A DNA stretch of 48,776 nucleotides, taken from assembly GCA_016871515.1 (NCBI GenBank), contig VHDE01000040.1:1-48776 (forward strand), read 5' to 3'. Of this stretch, positions 17,644 to 25,656 are shown one piece after another. Within the stretch, counting starts at the first letter, position 1, and every line of letters starts with the position of its first letter. Both the position numbers and the translations under genes were made by a program. This stretch comes from Verrucomicrobiota bacterium (lineage in GTDB: Bacteria; Verrucomicrobiota; Verrucomicrobiia; Limisphaerales; SIBE01). The notes below the pieces were generated by a model. The model was not told the origin of the DNA and made no database searches. It saw nothing but the letters and a program-made list of their open reading frames with translations.

Positions 17644-18825
17644 GTGATGTATTTTCTCCCGCTTGTGCTCCGCGAGTTGCGTGTGGCGACGCGCCGGCGA
17701 CTTGCCTTCAGGGTTCGAACGGCCGTCGCCGTCGCGACCATGTGCTTGAGCATATGGTTGCTCCTGGTTGCCGATGGCTGGGGTGTCGCGACAAACTTAG
17801 GCCATTTCGTTCTCGAATTGTTGGCCGTCCTGGGAATGGCAGGCAGTACTTTAGCCGGCCTTCTTTAGCCGGCCGATTGTTTGAGTCAGGAAAGACGGGA
17901 AGGAACGCTAGGTTTGCTTTTTCTGACGGACCTGCAAGCCCATGACGTGGTCTTCGGCAAGCTGGCTGCCAAGGCCATTGTTCCATTTTTCTGCGGTCTT
18001 TCTCTGTTGCCAGCCTTGGCCATTTGCGTGGTGGTGGGAGGCGTCACTGGCGGGGAATTTTGGCGAGTCTTCTTCGTTACGATGAACGCGCTATTTTGCG
18101 CGTTGTCGGCTACCATTCTGACTTCGATCTTCTGCCAGCGGCAGCGCATTGCCTATGGTATGGCTTTGTTCGGTTTGCTGACGCTTACAGTAATATTGCC
18201 GTTGGGCGGAAACTTGCTCTCCATCTGGACGAGGATCCCGGTGTGGGGGCATCTTGCCGGTTTGCTCACCCCGACGGGGAGCTACTTGCTTGCATTCGAC
18301 AAGAGCTACCAAATGGCGCCGGGCTGGTATTGGGGATCAATGATTGCCAGCCACTTTCTGGGCTGGATGTTCCTCGTCCTCGCCTGCCTCGTCTTGCCTC
18401 GCCAGTGGAAAGATAAAGCGGTATTGCCCCCTCGAAAGATTACACGCGAACGGACCCTCTTTGCGCGCGTCAACAAACACAAACGCCTTCGTGACGAACT
18501 GCTGGCAGTGAATCCGGTGACTTGGCTGGGAACACGACCCAATGCCAGCGCGACTTTGATCTGGAGTTTGCCATTGGCCGCCCTTGTGTTGTGGCTCAGC
18601 ACGGACATTGATCCGCTAGGAAACTGGGGAAGTCAGGCCGGTTTCACCGCGCTGGCCGCCGTTCACGCTCTCTTCAAAATATGGCTGGCGGCGGATGCCA
18701 CCCACGCCTTTAGCGCTGACCGAAAGACGGGCGCCCTGGAATTGTTGCTCGGCACACGATTGTCCGTCCGAAACTTTGGCGGGAACTTCGTCGAAGCAGA
18801 GGTCTTCCACACTCTTCGCAGCTAA
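17644..18825 (+). pseudogene. ABC-2 permease with internal stop and lost C-terminus
   Basis: It matches the large permease at 37075-38823 in this window: both have a start like LPLVLRELRVATRRR, the block ERREGTLGLLFLTDL (here LSQERREGTLGLLFLTDLQA) and later hydrophobic segments in the same order. A single in-frame TAG (17866-17868) separates the N-terminal 74 residues from the rest; spacing to the conserved DC-LSQERREG block equals that of the paralogue, so nothing is inserted, only a stop codon. The frame ends at 18825 after GALELLLGTRLSVRNFGG, where the paralogue has about 200 more residues with further membrane helices. Therefore truncated at both function and length. It converges on tgt with a 4-base overlap. 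Confidence 0.8.
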
Positions 18826-19976
18826 CGCTCCTCTTCGGCGGCACGGGTCAATTGGCGCGTCGAGAGCACTCGTTGGGAGGGAACATAGCCGGCCACGAAT
18901 TCACGGCGAAATTCAGCGAACGTTCCAGCCGACAGGTGTTGCCGAATGACCGCCATCAATCTCAAATACATGTGCGAGTTATGGACGCTTAACATTCGCA
19001 AACCGAGGATTTCGCCGACGTTCAATAAGTGCCGCAAGTAAGCGCGCGAAAAATTCTGGCAGGCATAACAATCGCAGCCTTCCTCAATCGGCCTCCAGTC
19101 TGCCTTGTTGAAACCGGCTTTGATGCTCACGGTCCCCTCCGCTGTAAAGGCCGTTCCATTGCGAGCGACGCGCGTGGGCAAGACACAGTCAAACATGTCG
19201 ACGCCACGCGCGACCAATTCCACCATCTGGGCAGGCGTGCCAAGTCCCATCGCGTAACGCGGCTGCGCTGCGGGCAAAAACGGTTCCGTATATTCAACCG
19301 CCTTCATCATCTCGGCTTCGGGTTCGCCGACGCTGACACCGCCGATTGCGTAGCCATCGAAGTTTAATGCGACGATCGCTTTGGCACATTGCTCGCGCAA
19401 TAGGGGATCGCTGCCACCTTGCACGATGCCGAAAATCTGCTGGCCTGCTGCGCGAGGTTGTTCGCGGCACTCCTGCGCCCAGCGAATGGTGCGTTCCACG
19501 GCTTCGCGCGCTTCGTCGTCCGGGCAGCCGTGCGGCGGGCATTCATCGAAGGTCATCGCGATGTCCGAACCGAGCAAGCGCTGGATTTCCATCGCTTCCT
19601 TCGGCCCTAAGAAGAGCGGCGAACCATCCAAGTGCGACCGAAATTCAACGCCGTGTTCCTTGACCTTCCGGATTTTGGCGAGGCTGAAGACCTGAAAACC
19701 GCCGCTGTCCGTCAAGATCGGTTGCGGCCAATTGATGAAGCGATGCAATCCTCCAGCTTCCTGGATGATCTCCAAACCGGGACGAATGCTCAAATGGTAG
19801 GTGTTGCCAAGAATGACCTGCGTCCCCATCTCGCGCAACTCGCGAGGATCGAGCGCCTTAACGCTGCCTTGCGTGCCAACGGGCATGAACACAGGCGTGT
19901 CGATAACGCCCCGCGACGTGGTGAGCCGGCCCAGACGCGCCTTCGAAGTGGGATCGGCTTTGAGAAGCTCAAACAT
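18822..19976 (-). CDS. tgt: Queuine/preQ1 tRNA-ribosyltransferase
   Basis: Bacterial TGT exchanges guanine 34 of tRNAs with GUN anticodons for preQ1, part of queuosine synthesis. The 384-residue protein has the family length and all signatures: TPVFMPVGTQGSVKAL, LTDSGGFQVFSL (Asp90-Ser91 in the substrate pocket), GIVQGGSD (184-190), GYAIGGVSVGEP (209-219), GVDMFDCVLPTR (nucleophile Asp) and the zinc site CDCYAC (Cys301, Cys303, Cys306) with His332 in SVHNSH. No frameshift, complete from MFELLKADPTSKAR. It stands alone on the minus strand; no queA or yajC neighbour is visible in this window. Confidence 0.97.
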   Translation of the reverse strand: MFELLKADPTSKARLGRLTTSRGVIDTPVFMPVGTQGSVKALDPRELREMGTQVILGNTYHLSIRPGLEIIQEAGGLHRFINWPQPILTDSGGFQVFSLAKIRKVKEHGVEFRSHLDGSPLFLGPKEAMEIQRLLGSDIAMTFDECPPHGCPDDEAREAVERTIRWAQECREQPRAAGQQIFGIVQGGSDPLLREQCAKAIVALNFDGYAIGGVSVGEPEAEMMKAVEYTEPFLPAAQPRYAMGLGTPAQMVELVARGVDMFDCVLPTRVARNGTAFTAEGTVSIKAGFNKADWRPIEEGCDCYACQNFSRAYLRHLLNVGEILGLRMLSVHNSHMYLRLMAVIRQHLSAGTFAEFRREFVAGYVPSQRVLSTRQLTRAAEEER

Positions 19977-19995
19977 TGAGGGTTAAGGCAGTTCA

Positions 19996-20116
19996 AACCA
20001 CGAAAGACCAAAGACACGAAAAAGGAAGGTTTTTTGTGACGACGAGTTTGTCAGCCGGTAAATTAGCTGTAGCACAAACCAACTCTTGTTTTTGTGTCTT
20101 TCGAGCTTCTCGTGGT
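19996..20116. repeat. Inverted repeat of ACCACGAA / AAAGACAC type
   Basis: AACCACGAAAGACCAAAGAC with CACGAAAAA after it (19996-20023) faces TTTTTGTGTCTTTCGAGCTT and CTCGTGGT (20089-20116). The two arms match imperfectly over about 25 bases. It lies between the 5' end of tgt and the 3' end of the next minus-strand gene. It could act as a terminator for that gene, but no T-run follows in the expected place. Confidence 0.55.
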
Positions 20117-20137
20117 ATCAGCTCGGTTTTGCAGGTT

Positions 20138-20989
20138 TCAATTGTTTGACTTCGTTTGCGGAAAATCGCGTCGGTACCGCTTTAACAATTCATCCGCGTC
20201 GTTTTTCAGAAAGTAAAGCTTGCCATGGAGCTTCTTCGTTTCTCCAGGCTTCAATCCGCCGATGCGAGGATCATTGTGAATGCAAACGATTACGCCCTGA
20301 AACAGCTCTTGCGTCTGATCCCAAGCCGTCGCGAGCAGATATTTATCATCAGCTGAAAAGCAGCCGATCAGGTTATTAACAGGTTTTTCAGGACTGATCG
20401 GACGCGGGTTAACATCATTGAGATTGATTCCCGTGGGCACGTACACTTGCCCACCTCGGTAGATCGCCTCTTCGGTGCGCTTCGTTTTGTCCAACGTCGT
20501 CAGACCACGCTCGGTAAAAATGAAACAGCGCGAAATGTAATTGCTCTGATTGCGGCCGGTGAAATGGTTGACGCGCATGCAAGGTTGAAACCAATCGACA
20601 TCGACAAATGCGTTGCCCACATTCTTGGCTGCGAGTTGAAAATCGACTTCGTCTTCGCCTGCGCGAATCTCATGGCTGACCTCGACGCTCGGCTCGACCT
20701 TGGTGCGGAGCCGCAAATGCTTGCCTTTCGAGTCGGCGGAAAGCAATTCGGTCTTGTGCGGAATTACCGTTTGCCGCCAATCGCGCTTGGTCGAGCCGGT
20801 TCGGCAGAAAGCCTCCAGATACCACGTATCCACTTTGCCGCCCGGCAAGTTAGGCGCGGTCACGGTGAGCATGTTGTTCGTCCAGGAAATGGCAAAGCCG
20901 TCGGCCGCGAACAAGTTGGTGGATGCTGATTGAATTGCGACAAGCCAGACAGAAACCAAGCAGAGTTGCCTAACTGTTTGTAGATGCAT
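20138..20989 (-). CDS. Secreted protein of unknown function
   Basis: A 283-residue protein starting at MHLQTVRQLCLVSVWLV, with a signal peptide cleaved probably near NLFAADG (residues 24-28). The rest is rich in beta strands (WTNNMLTVTAPNLPGGKVDT, WYLEAFCRTGSTKRDW, DEVDFQLAAKNVGNAFVDVD) and has no family I recognise. The pattern of Trp, Gly and Asp residues, plus DWFQPCMRVNHFTG, is reminiscent of carbohydrate-active proteins or their binding modules, but this is only an impression. It is a single gene on the minus strand between tgt and the LarA homologue. Start chosen because the upstream frame (from 21031) has no signal-like sequence. Confidence 0.75.
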   Translation of the reverse strand: MHLQTVRQLCLVSVWLVAIQSASTNLFAADGFAISWTNNMLTVTAPNLPGGKVDTWYLEAFCRTGSTKRDWRQTVIPHKTELLSADSKGKHLRLRTKVEPSVEVSHEIRAGEDEVDFQLAAKNVGNAFVDVDWFQPCMRVNHFTGRNQSNYISRCFIFTERGLTTLDKTKRTEEAIYRGGQVYVPTGINLNDVNPRPISPEKPVNNLIGCFSADDKYLLATAWDQTQELFQGVIVCIHNDPRIGGLKPGETKKLHGKLYFLKNDADELLKRYRRDFPQTKSNN

Positions 20990-21097
20990 AAGTCGAGACC
21001 TTTCGTGCAGGACAGACGCCCCGCCTCTCATCGGTAATGTTTCGCAATGTTCGCTATTAATCGCGAGTTAATAAATCCGAGTGTAACTTGCCGGCGG

Positions 21098-22369
21098 TCA
21101 AGCAGGAGCCTCGTCTGCTTGCTTCAATCGATATAACATTTCTCCTGCCTTCGGCGCCAAGAAGACACCTTCCGCCTCGCGATCCGCAAAATCATCGAAC
21201 CGAATCGTGTTCGGATCGCGATATCCGAGGTTGATGCGTTGGCAAACGTCGCGCGGAATACCCGTGGCTAGCGTGACGCGCGCTCGCGGTGTTTCCACGC
21301 CATTTTCGAACTTCCCTTGGCCAAAGACATGCGTCGAATGCGCCAGCACCCCCCAGGGATAATGTTTGAATTTGTCCCATTGCTTCAGGAAGTAATCGCG
21401 GCAGTGATAACCAATCTCGTAAAGCGTTTTGCCATGCGCGACGCACACCTCAGTAATATGTGGCGCGTAAATGATCAATTCCCCTCCATCCGCAAGGATA
21501 GGCTCCAGCTTATACATACACTTCCCGCCAGTCCAAAGTTCGTCATACATCTTCGGCGCGCACGAAAGGATGCTGTGAAACGGTTTGTCCTTATAGGTAA
21601 TATGTATCTGACTGGATAGTTCGCTGGCGCCGTCCCACGCTGCTTCTGGCGTCCCCGCGTACAAGCCGGCCAATTCCTTCCCCGGTGTCACCACCATGCA
21701 GAAACAGAGTTTCGCCACTTTCACCAATGCGCCCGCTCGGTCCACCACTTTGCGCACCGGCGTCCATTTGGTTCCAATGATTTTCGGATTCGTGACGACT
21801 GCGCCGAGCCAATGGAAAAAGTTCAAAATCTCGGGACCTGCCACGCCAGGAAAAAGATACTTGTTTCCGCCAGAGAAACCGACGACTTCGTGCGGGAACA
21901 CCGGGCCGATAATCACGACTTGGTCGTACTCAAAAATCAGCCGGTTCAACTCGACGGCGACATCCATCGAAAACAAACCCTCCGAAAGTTCACTAATTTC
22001 CTCGGCTGGAATATTGCCAATTTGCGTAAGTGCCGCCGGATCGTTCCAGGCGTGATTGAAAAATCGAACGCGACGATACTCGCCGCTTCGTTCGGCTTCC
22101 GAGATTTCCAACCTTTGGCAAATCGCGGCTTCACTCATTGGCTGATGCGTTCCCAAAGCAATCAGCACGTCGAACGCTTTCGTTGCCTCCGCGATGTGAC
22201 GATGCAACGTCTGGAAAACAAGCCCCACCGGCGCTGTGCGTGTCCCGTCCGGCACAATCAACAGGATTCGTTTATCACGATAGTCCTTAGCCGGACACGC
22301 TTGAGAGACGACTTCGGCGACATCTGGCGCAGACAACGCACTCCCGGAAAGAGCAGTTCTGAAGATCAT
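21098..22369 (-). CDS. LarA-family (nickel-pincer) 2-hydroxyacid racemase/epimerase homologue
   Basis: A 423-residue homologue of lactate racemase LarA (DUF2088). Visible hallmarks: PDGTRTAP (40-47), ALGTHQPMS (71-79), GPVFPHEVVGFSGGNK (155-170) and LNFFHWLG (182-189). By spacing, His160, Lys170 and His186 correspond to LarA His174, Lys184 (covalent cofactor) and His200 (nickel ligand), which suggests it can bind the nickel-pincer nucleotide. Members of this superfamily include lactate, malate and 2-hydroxyglutarate racemases and a gluconate epimerase. The ATG is 2 bases after the stop of an SDR gene of sugar-acid type, so a sugar-acid epimerase role is attractive but inferred. The cofactor genes larB/C/E are not in this window. 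Confidence 0.88.
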   Translation of the reverse strand: MIFRTALSGSALSAPDVAEVVSQACPAKDYRDKRILLIVPDGTRTAPVGLVFQTLHRHIAEATKAFDVLIALGTHQPMSEAAICQRLEISEAERSGEYRRVRFFNHAWNDPAALTQIGNIPAEEISELSEGLFSMDVAVELNRLIFEYDQVVIIGPVFPHEVVGFSGGNKYLFPGVAGPEILNFFHWLGAVVTNPKIIGTKWTPVRKVVDRAGALVKVAKLCFCMVVTPGKELAGLYAGTPEAAWDGASELSSQIHITYKDKPFHSILSCAPKMYDELWTGGKCMYKLEPILADGGELIIYAPHITEVCVAHGKTLYEIGYHCRDYFLKQWDKFKHYPWGVLAHSTHVFGQGKFENGVETPRARVTLATGIPRDVCQRINLGYRDPNTIRFDDFADREAEGVFLAPKAGEMLYRLKQADEAPA

Positions 22370-22371
22370 GC

Positions 22372-23178
22372 TCAGATCGTTTGCGAAAGAAACCCGCCAT
22401 CGACGCGAATGTCGGTGCCCGTAACGAAACTGCTCGCCTTCGCACTGGCCAGAAAGATGGCGGCGCCGATTAATTCATGCGCGTCACCAAAGCGACCCAT
22501 CGCCGTATGCGCGAAGATCGACTGCGCCCGCGCGGTCGGAGTTCCATCCGGATTGAGCAGCAGATGCCGGTTCTGCTCCGCGGGAAAGAAACCTGGTGTG
22601 AGCGAGTTCACGCGCACTCCTTTCTTTGCCCATTCGCGCGCCAGAAACTGAGTCAGGCTTAACACTGCGGCTTTCGCGGCTGAATATGCGACCACGCGGG
22701 AAAGGGGAGTATGGGCGGACACGCTGGCAATATTGATAATGCTGCCTTTCGCACGCTGGCCCATGGCTGGGCCAAACTCCTGGCAAGGCAAGAGAACTCC
22801 ACCGACGAGGTTCAAGTCAAAATTTGCCCGCCAGTCATCGATGCCAATTTGCTCAAAGGCGCGATCCGCTGTCACGGTTACTTTCGGATCCGTACCGCCT
22901 GCCGCATTTACGAGAATCGTTGGTGGACCAAAATTCTTCTGAACGGCTGCATGCGCGCGGCTGAGGCTGTCGCGTTGAAGGGCGTCGGCAGCGATGAAAC
23001 AAGCTAGGCCGCCTTTTTCTGCGATAGCTTTGACGCGGGCTTCGCCGCGTTCGGCGTTGCGACCAAGAACAGCGATGCGAGCGCCGGCTGCGGCAAGACC
23101 TTCTGCCAAAGCGCCGCCTAAAGTGCCGGTTGCTCCGATAATTACCGCAACCTCATCCGATAAATCAAAAAGGTTCAT
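22372..23178 (-). CDS. Short-chain dehydrogenase/reductase, D-mannonate oxidoreductase-like
   Basis: A 268-residue NAD(P)-dependent oxidoreductase. The N-terminal Rossmann motif is GATGTLGG (16-23), followed by VLGRNAERG, the NAAG loop (LVNAAGGTDP), the catalytic YSAAK and the C-terminal VDGGFLS. The overall spacing and RVNSLTPGFFPAEQNRHLLLNPDGTPT resemble the UxuB-like fructuronate/D-mannonate reductase branch of classical SDRs. It is the first gene of a two-gene operon with the LarA homologue; both would act on sugar acids with C2 chirality, for instance hexuronate derivatives. Complete, no unusual features. Confidence 0.85.
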   Translation of the reverse strand: MNLFDLSDEVAVIIGATGTLGGALAEGLAAAGARIAVLGRNAERGEARVKAIAEKGGLACFIAADALQRDSLSRAHAAVQKNFGPPTILVNAAGGTDPKVTVTADRAFEQIGIDDWRANFDLNLVGGVLLPCQEFGPAMGQRAKGSIINIASVSAHTPLSRVVAYSAAKAAVLSLTQFLAREWAKKGVRVNSLTPGFFPAEQNRHLLLNPDGTPTARAQSIFAHTAMGRFGDAHELIGAAIFLASAKASSFVTGTDIRVDGGFLSQTI

Positions 23179-23286
23179 GCTAAATGAAAACAGATTCTAT
23201 TCCGTCAAGGTAAAACTCCTCATGAAGTTCTCACTATGGGAGCGCGTACCGGCGTTGAATTAAGCTCCTGCTGGCGCCATTGGTTT

Positions 23287-23379
23287 CATGATCTTGATCC
23301 TTGCTCTTGATCATGATCTCGTTGGTGCGAGCCTTTTGAGGAGCAAGAGCAAGAGCAAGAGCAGGATCACGATCAGGAG
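23287..23379. repeat. GCTCTT/GAGCAA inverted repeat with hexamer tandem
   Basis: The left arm (about 23287-23320) contains GATCTTGATCCTTGCTCTTG; the right arm (23338-23379) contains GAGCAA three times plus GAGCAG (23341-23364), then GATCACGATCAGGAG. Read on the other strand the right arm is GATCGTGATCCTGCTCTTG followed by repeats of CTCTTG, matching the left one. A second imperfect repeat, GCGGACCGCCGAGTCCGCG (23418-23436) facing CGCCGACTCGGCCGTCC (23466-23482), follows. The 23179-23529 gap contains nothing else that I can support. Confidence 0.7.
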
Positions 23380-23529
23380 TTAGAATCACGCTCACAGCGC
23401 TTAATTCAAGGGTAGTGGCGGACCGCCGAGTCCGCGCGTTTTGCGTTTGTTTCGTTGGTTTCGCTCGCCGACTCGGCCGTCCCCGCTCCGATGATTTTCA
23501 TGGCCCCAATCACAGCCTTTGCGATGCAG

Positions 23530-24843
23530 CTACGGCCTCCCGCGTTTGAAGTGTCTGTCCGCGAACTTCAGATACTGTTCCCAATCGTAGTCCGTCACAT
23601 CATGTTTGCCGGTGCGAATGTGGTAACCGATTGTTTTGCCGACGGGCTGGTCCAAGCCAGGCATCCTCTCGACGCCGCCAAGCCCTTCAGTTCCCAACAA
23701 CTTGTAAACGGGTTCCGCGTGCTTGGCCGAAAGAAATTCGCCGTGCGGATCCGCCCAAAGGTCCTCTGCGGCGCTGGCGACATAAACCGGCCGTGGCGCA
23801 ATCAGCGCCATCAACATGTGCTGATCGACCGGCAAGGCGCCTTCGTTGTTATTGTACTTTTTGAAGTTCCCGCAAAACCAGTGCGGGAACGATGTGTTAA
23901 TTCGCTCGACGGTTTCGCCGAAACGCCGGCGGCTCAAGGACGCGCCGCCTTCTCCGGAGTTGTTCGAAATCACGATGGCGAAACGTTCGTCTTGCGCTCC
24001 GGCCCAGAGTGCTGTTTTCCCCAAGCGCGAATGTCCCATCACCGCGACGCGCTTGGCATCGATGTCTTTGTCACTCTGCAAATAATCGAGCGCGCGGCTG
24101 AGTCCCCAAGCCCACGCGCCGATTGCCCCCCACTCCGCGCCAGGCGTCGTCGCCGAACCCGATGCCGAACGAATACTTCCCGCCATCTTGTGTCCTTCTG
24201 CAAAATCGGGTTCGAGATCGCCGTAATAAACCGTTGCCAGCGCATAACCACGGTCAAGTATCTTGTCCATCGCCCAACGGCCTGTGCTTTTGCCGCGCGA
24301 CGCCTCGGTGGCTCGATTGTTGACAATTCCTTTGTCGTTGTTCGTTCGCATCCATTGCTTCGAGAGGGTAATTCCAGGGTCGGCATGAATGGAGTGGTTG
24401 CCGTCAAAATTCATTCCGAGGAAGGCTGGAACAGGTTTGGTCGCGTTATTCGGAAGATAAATCAGAATATCCATCTTCGGCCCGTCTTTTTTGCCCAGCA
24501 AAAAGACCGAAACCTCTCTTCTCGTCGCTTTTCCACCTAGTGCTTGTTTGTCGGTCGATGTCACTTCCCAAGTGATCGCTGGAGAATTCTGAGGATTGTG
24601 CCCATAGACATGTTCACGAAATAGCCTGAGAACTTCCGGCCGCCGCTTCTCGCGCCACGCCTGGGCGTCGGCCACTTTGGCGCCGTCCGCCATTGCCAAG
24701 GGGTCGGGCAAAGTGTACTGCGGCACTTTGGCTTCATCATAAATTGTTTCCTTTGGCTGTGCGGTCGCGGTGTTCATCGTGGCGAAGCAAGTGGCAATTA
24801 GACTGAACGTGAGCGGGACGAGCTTTCGGTTCGAGGACTTCAT
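23530..24843 (-). CDS. Secreted glucuronoyl esterase, carbohydrate esterase family 15
   Basis: CE15 enzymes cleave the ester between 4-O-methylglucuronic acid of xylan and lignin alcohols, outside the inner membrane. The 437-residue protein begins with a signal peptide ([21 protein letters not shown]). The nucleophile motif is [14 protein letters not shown] with Ser272 (family form GCSRxGK), the acid Glu298 lies in [15 protein letters not shown], and His414 in [15 protein letters not shown] completes the triad. The substrate-binding block [20 protein letters not shown] is also present. Verrucomicrobia often have such enzymes for plant-biomass degradation. It is a single gene; the other carbohydrate enzymes lie 10 and 19 kb away. 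Confidence 0.92.
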   Translation of the reverse strand: MKSSNRKLVPLTFSLIATCFATMNTATAQPKETIYDEAKVPQYTLPDPLAMADGAKVADAQAWREKRRPEVLRLFREHVYGHNPQNSPAITWEVTSTDKQALGGKATRREVSVFLLGKKDGPKMDILIYLPNNATKPVPAFLGMNFDGNHSIHADPGITLSKQWMRTNNDKGIVNNRATEASRGKSTGRWAMDKILDRGYALATVYYGDLEPDFAEGHKMAGSIRSASGSATTPGAEWGAIGAWAWGLSRALDYLQSDKDIDAKRVAVMGHSRLGKTALWAGAQDERFAIVISNNSGEGGASLSRRRFGETVERINTSFPHWFCGNFKKYNNNEGALPVDQHMLMALIAPRPVYVASAAEDLWADPHGEFLSAKHAEPVYKLLGTEGLGGVERMPGLDQPVGKTIGYHIRTGKHDVTDYDWEQYLKFADRHFKRGRP

Positions 24844-24937
24844 GGACCGAAACTACTGCAACTCCCTTCGCGCCGACAAGCGCCATGTTCGGTTTCCTCG
24901 TCACGCTGAGTTTCACTCTGCTGTATCGCGCTGTATC

Positions 24938-24954
24938 GCCGACTTGCAGTCGGC
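24938..24954. repeat. Short palindrome GCCGACT-TGC-AGTCGGC
   Basis: Perfect 7-base arms with a 3-base loop, preceded by a doubled CTGTATCGC. Resembles the CAGACTTGCAGTCTG palindromes elsewhere in the window (41731-41747). The rest of 24844-25100 holds nothing I can identify. Confidence 0.6.
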
Positions 24955-25106
24955 AGCTTGTTCGCACTTGCCCAGCGCGCATGAGTGTGCAGGAGCGCTG
25001 CAGATTGAAGTTATTGAAAATCTGCGATATGGCAGAAGTGAAAATCGCTGCGCTGCGCCAAACGCTCGTTTGACCGCGGGCGGGGTGCGAAACGCGTCCG
25101 TTCAGG

Positions 25107-25385
25107 TCTGCGTGTATGAGCATGATTGTGCCGCCCTCACTGCCATCAACCCAGAGAATGCGAATTGTTCAGCAACTTCTCGAAGATGAACGGAGCGCTT
25201 GGTTTGCAAATTACGCTTGGCGTCATGCTAAACTATTCGACACTGTAAACCGCGCTCTCACGATTTTTGTTGTCGCACCATCAGGTGGCGACCGCACGTT
25301 CTCGACGAACTATCAGAAATGGACGAGCGACAACCGAGAGGGTTTGTTACACCGGTTGAATTATGTGGAAGTGCCGCGACGCCGA
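25107..25385 (+). pseudogene. Internal fragment of an Eco57I-type N6-adenine DNA methyltransferase
   Basis: One frame reads MSMIVPPSLPSTQRMRIVQQ, then WFANYAWRHAKLFDTVNRALTIFVV and TNYQKWTSDNREGLLHRLNY. This is the pattern of type IIG/Eco57I-like methyltransferases after the NPPY motif: 'GMIVPISL..T.RM', then a Trp-Phe-Ser/Ala-Asn phrase before a K-LF-G/D..-LTI stretch. Only about 90 residues remain, without the SAM-binding or catalytic motifs, so no activity is possible. The fragment joins directly onto the iron-sulfur gene remnant; the join lies about 25380-25410. It must come from a rearrangement. The family call is by pattern memory. Confidence 0.6.
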
Positions 25386-25394
25386 CCGGCAAAG

Positions 25395-25656
25395 AGTGGA
25401 AACCATCGAGGGCCTGTCGCCAAACGGCGCCTTGCATCCAATCCAACAAGCGTTCATCAAGGAAGAAGGGATGCAATGCGGCTATTGCGTGCCCGGCATG
25501 ATCATGACGACGGTCGCATTTCTGCGGCGTAATTCCACGCCAACTCGCGATCAAATCGTCGAGGCATTGAACGGGAACATTTGCCGGTGCTGCGGTTATG
25601 GCAATCTGTTGAAAGCGGTCGAGCGCGCGGCGCGATCCATCAAGGAGGCACAATGA
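25395..25656 (+). pseudogene. (2Fe-2S)-binding subunit of a molybdenum hydroxylase, N-terminus missing
   Basis: Small subunit of the xanthine dehydrogenase/isoquinoline oxidoreductase family. The second iron-sulfur domain is intact: IQQAFIKEEGMQCGYCVPGM, then ALNGNICRCCGYGNLLKAVE, with four cysteines as ligands (CxxC and CRC). The N-terminal plant-ferredoxin domain with its C-x4-C-x2-C ligands is missing; instead a methyltransferase fragment precedes it. The visible frame starts with VETIEGLSPNGALHP, which normally follows the first domain. The stop overlaps the start of the next gene (ATGAG), the usual operon order CoxS-like then CoxL-like. It cannot assemble both clusters. Confidence 0.82.

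Noticed and set aside
17851..17874. Direct repeat of TTAGCCGGCC as a duplication causing the stop codon
   Set aside because: Spacing between flanking conserved blocks equals that of the paralogue, so no bases were added; the 10-base repeat is probably chance.
23341..23364. Tandem GAGCAA hexamers as a CRISPR-like array
   Set aside because: Repeat units are 6 bases without spacers, and no cas genes are in the window. It is a simple tandem in one arm of an inverted repeat.
25319..25501. Frame containing GFVTPVEL, resembling the end of the missing ferredoxin domain
   Set aside because: The upstream frame here fits a DNA methyltransferase better, and the cysteine ligands of a ferredoxin domain are absent. 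I judged the resemblance a coincidence.
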